Origin: Symsagittifera roscoffensis | Taxonomy: Eukaryota > Xenacoelomorpha > Acoela > Convolutidae | Reading direction: 5' to 3' | Length of the DNA stretch: 64,000 nucleotides | Assembly: GCF_963678635.1 (NCBI RefSeq) | Contig: NC_087063.1 | Span: 32,250,599 to 32,314,598, forward strand | Shown here: positions 62,964 through 64,000 of the stretch, one piece after another | Layout of the letters: the number at the start of each line of letters is the position of its first letter | Position numbering within the stretch: the first letter of the stretch is position 1 | The notes under the pieces: model-generated | The model's input: the letters and a program-made list of their open reading frames with translations, nothing else | Told to the model about the DNA's origin: nothing | The model's database searches: none | Position numbers and translations under genes: made by a program

Positions 62964-64000
62964 TCTTTATTTGTCACTTTCCTATGCCTACTCTTGACTC
63001 AATTGCTAGAGACCTTATAGTTTTATTAACAATAATAATGACACAACACAATAAATTTCACCAGATTCTATTAAATAGTGACCACGAATCCCTGTATGTT
63101 GTCAGAGTACAGTTTGTATAAAATTTATTCACACTAGCCGATTATCGGTCCAAAGATCTGGAAACTAGCACAATATGATGTTATCAGTCAATTTAAAAGA
63201 TAGTGTAGTCACTACCCAATCAAGCACAGTTTAGGTTGATTTAAAATCAAAAACAAAAAATATATATTGACACAATATGAATGTATATATAAAAAAACGT
63301 ATGTGTCTTGTACTCTTAGTTGGTCGCAGTACAATAGTCGAACCTGTCTTTTAAAGAAAAAGCTTTCCCTGCTTGGTGCTGCACCAAACAGACAAAACTT
63401 TGAAGGCAGTTATTTTCTCAAGTGGGCGTCTATTGCACCCACCGAGTATTGTGTTACCTATCTGCCTTCGGACTGCCCGAGCTAGACCTACTAAAATCCT
63501 CCGGGCAGTCACTTTTCCCAAAAACGTATTATGTTTCAATCCACACCAATGAGTCACGCTCTTTCTAATTTAGACTTAGTGTCGCGAATATCCGAGTTCG
63601 GATCTGTTTTGTATTAGTCTGGTTCTTTTTGAAAGGCAAGTTACCAGTGCAGTCACTGATACCTAGCCTGTTTATTAATAACCTAATACCTCTCGCTTTT
63701 TAGTCTTTCTTTCGTTTACCTAAGTCCTTAATAAAATAATACCCCTCCGGATTGGTACAAATAGGACCCTTCCGGACTGTCAGAATTTGGACCCCTCCGG
63801 ATTGGTACCCCTCCGGATTGGCACCCCTCCTAGTTAGTTAATAGTAGACCCCTCCGGATTTGAACCCCTCCGAATTAGCAACTATAAGACCCTTCCGGAT
63901 TCGGACCCCTCTGACTTTGAAAAATTTCGACCCCTCCGGATTGGGAGCCCTTAGCTCTGTCAAAGTGGCTTTTTGTAGTTTTCTTAATTTCAGCTTATAC
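62964..64000 (-). other. Leader of the large retroelement (partial)
   Basis: About 1 kb upstream of the Gag-Pol start without a long ORF. It contains the inverted pair gactgcccg/cgggcagtc (63471-63479 and 63502-63510) and the TCCGGA-rich array at its far end. A primer-binding site candidate (minus tggtgaaatttattg, near 63050-63064) is not supported by an adjacent LTR. Confidence 0.4.
63741..63945 (-). repeat. TCCGGA-rich irregular array in the leader
   Basis: Seven perfect TCCGGA sites, most within 'acccctccggattgg', start at 63746, 63771, 63796, 63812, 63853, 63894 and 63935, with three degraded ones between (63828, 63867, 63907). Spacing is irregular (16-41 bp), so it is a cluster of a short motif rather than a simple tandem repeat. 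Sense strand of the element: CCAATCCGGAGGGGT. Confidence 0.85.

Larger units (their letters stand above)
50221..64000 (-). mobile_element. Large Ty3/gypsy-type retroelement, Gag-Pol-macro plus downstream ORF
   Basis: Read on the minus strand the order is leader (64000-62964), a 9.6-kb Gag-Pol ORF (62963-53358), a second ORF (53126-51684) and a 3' noncoding part (51683 to about 50220). The Gag-Pol ORF has no stop or frameshift, so the copy is young or selected. No pair of LTRs is visible: the 1 kb right of the ORF shares only a 15-base run with the left side. The left limit is therefore a guess and the right end lies beyond the window. Confidence 0.8.

Noticed and set aside
63040-63064. Primer-binding site tggtgaaatttattg (minus)
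   Set aside because: No LTR end with TG...CA is adjacent and no tRNA match could be confirmed.
50410-63905. LTR pair of the large element based on the shared run gacccttccggattc
   Set aside because: Only about 15 bases match and the flanks differ, so it is a shared motif and not an LTR.

Overview
This is a AT-rich animal (metazoan) genomic window, dominated by dead and living transposable elements around one host gene. The metazoan call rests on a multi-exon gene for a DUSP22/DUSP15-type phosphatase, reconstructed here on the minus strand. I cannot name the species. A 200-N scaffold gap lies at 19247-19446, next to a short GC-rich stretch that does not look like the rest of the window.

Layout. 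1-5.8 kb: two tandem, decayed Ty3/gypsy pol copies on the minus strand. 6.3-18.6 kb: diverged, partly duplicated copies of a long AT-rich repeat with no recognisable gene. 17.6-19.7 kb: hAT-type transposase remnants, broken by the gap. 20.96-23.58 kb: an internally deleted LTR retrotransposon with paired 197-bp LTRs. 23.9-27.8 kb: dispersed repeats, a 5 x 65 bp tandem array and a perfect-looking 664-bp tandem duplication.

28.7-48.3 kb: the phosphatase gene, six coding exons (601 residues). Its 15-kb fourth intron holds a LINE copy with an inverted 5' part, several repeat copies and tRNA-like remnants. The catalytic Cys falls at residue 88 and the general-acid Asp at residue 57, the same numbers as in human DUSP22. 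One splice junction (exon 4/5) is one base short of canonical.

48.8-49.6 kb: an ORF1/gag-like LINE protein. About 50.2-64 kb: a large Ty3/gypsy-type element on the minus strand with an uninterrupted 3201-codon Gag-Pol ORF and a separate downstream ORF of unknown function that lacks an ATG and begins at a good 3' splice site. The most striking feature is that the Gag-Pol protein ends in a macro (ADP-ribose-binding) domain of the TARG1/OARD1 type, apparently lacking the catalytic Lys and Asp. The same element carries a recurrent 10-nt motif in coding (two reading frames) and noncoding parts, a TCCGGA-rich array in its leader and a hairpin-rich 3' region. Its LTRs were not identified; the 5' LTR is probably beyond the right edge.
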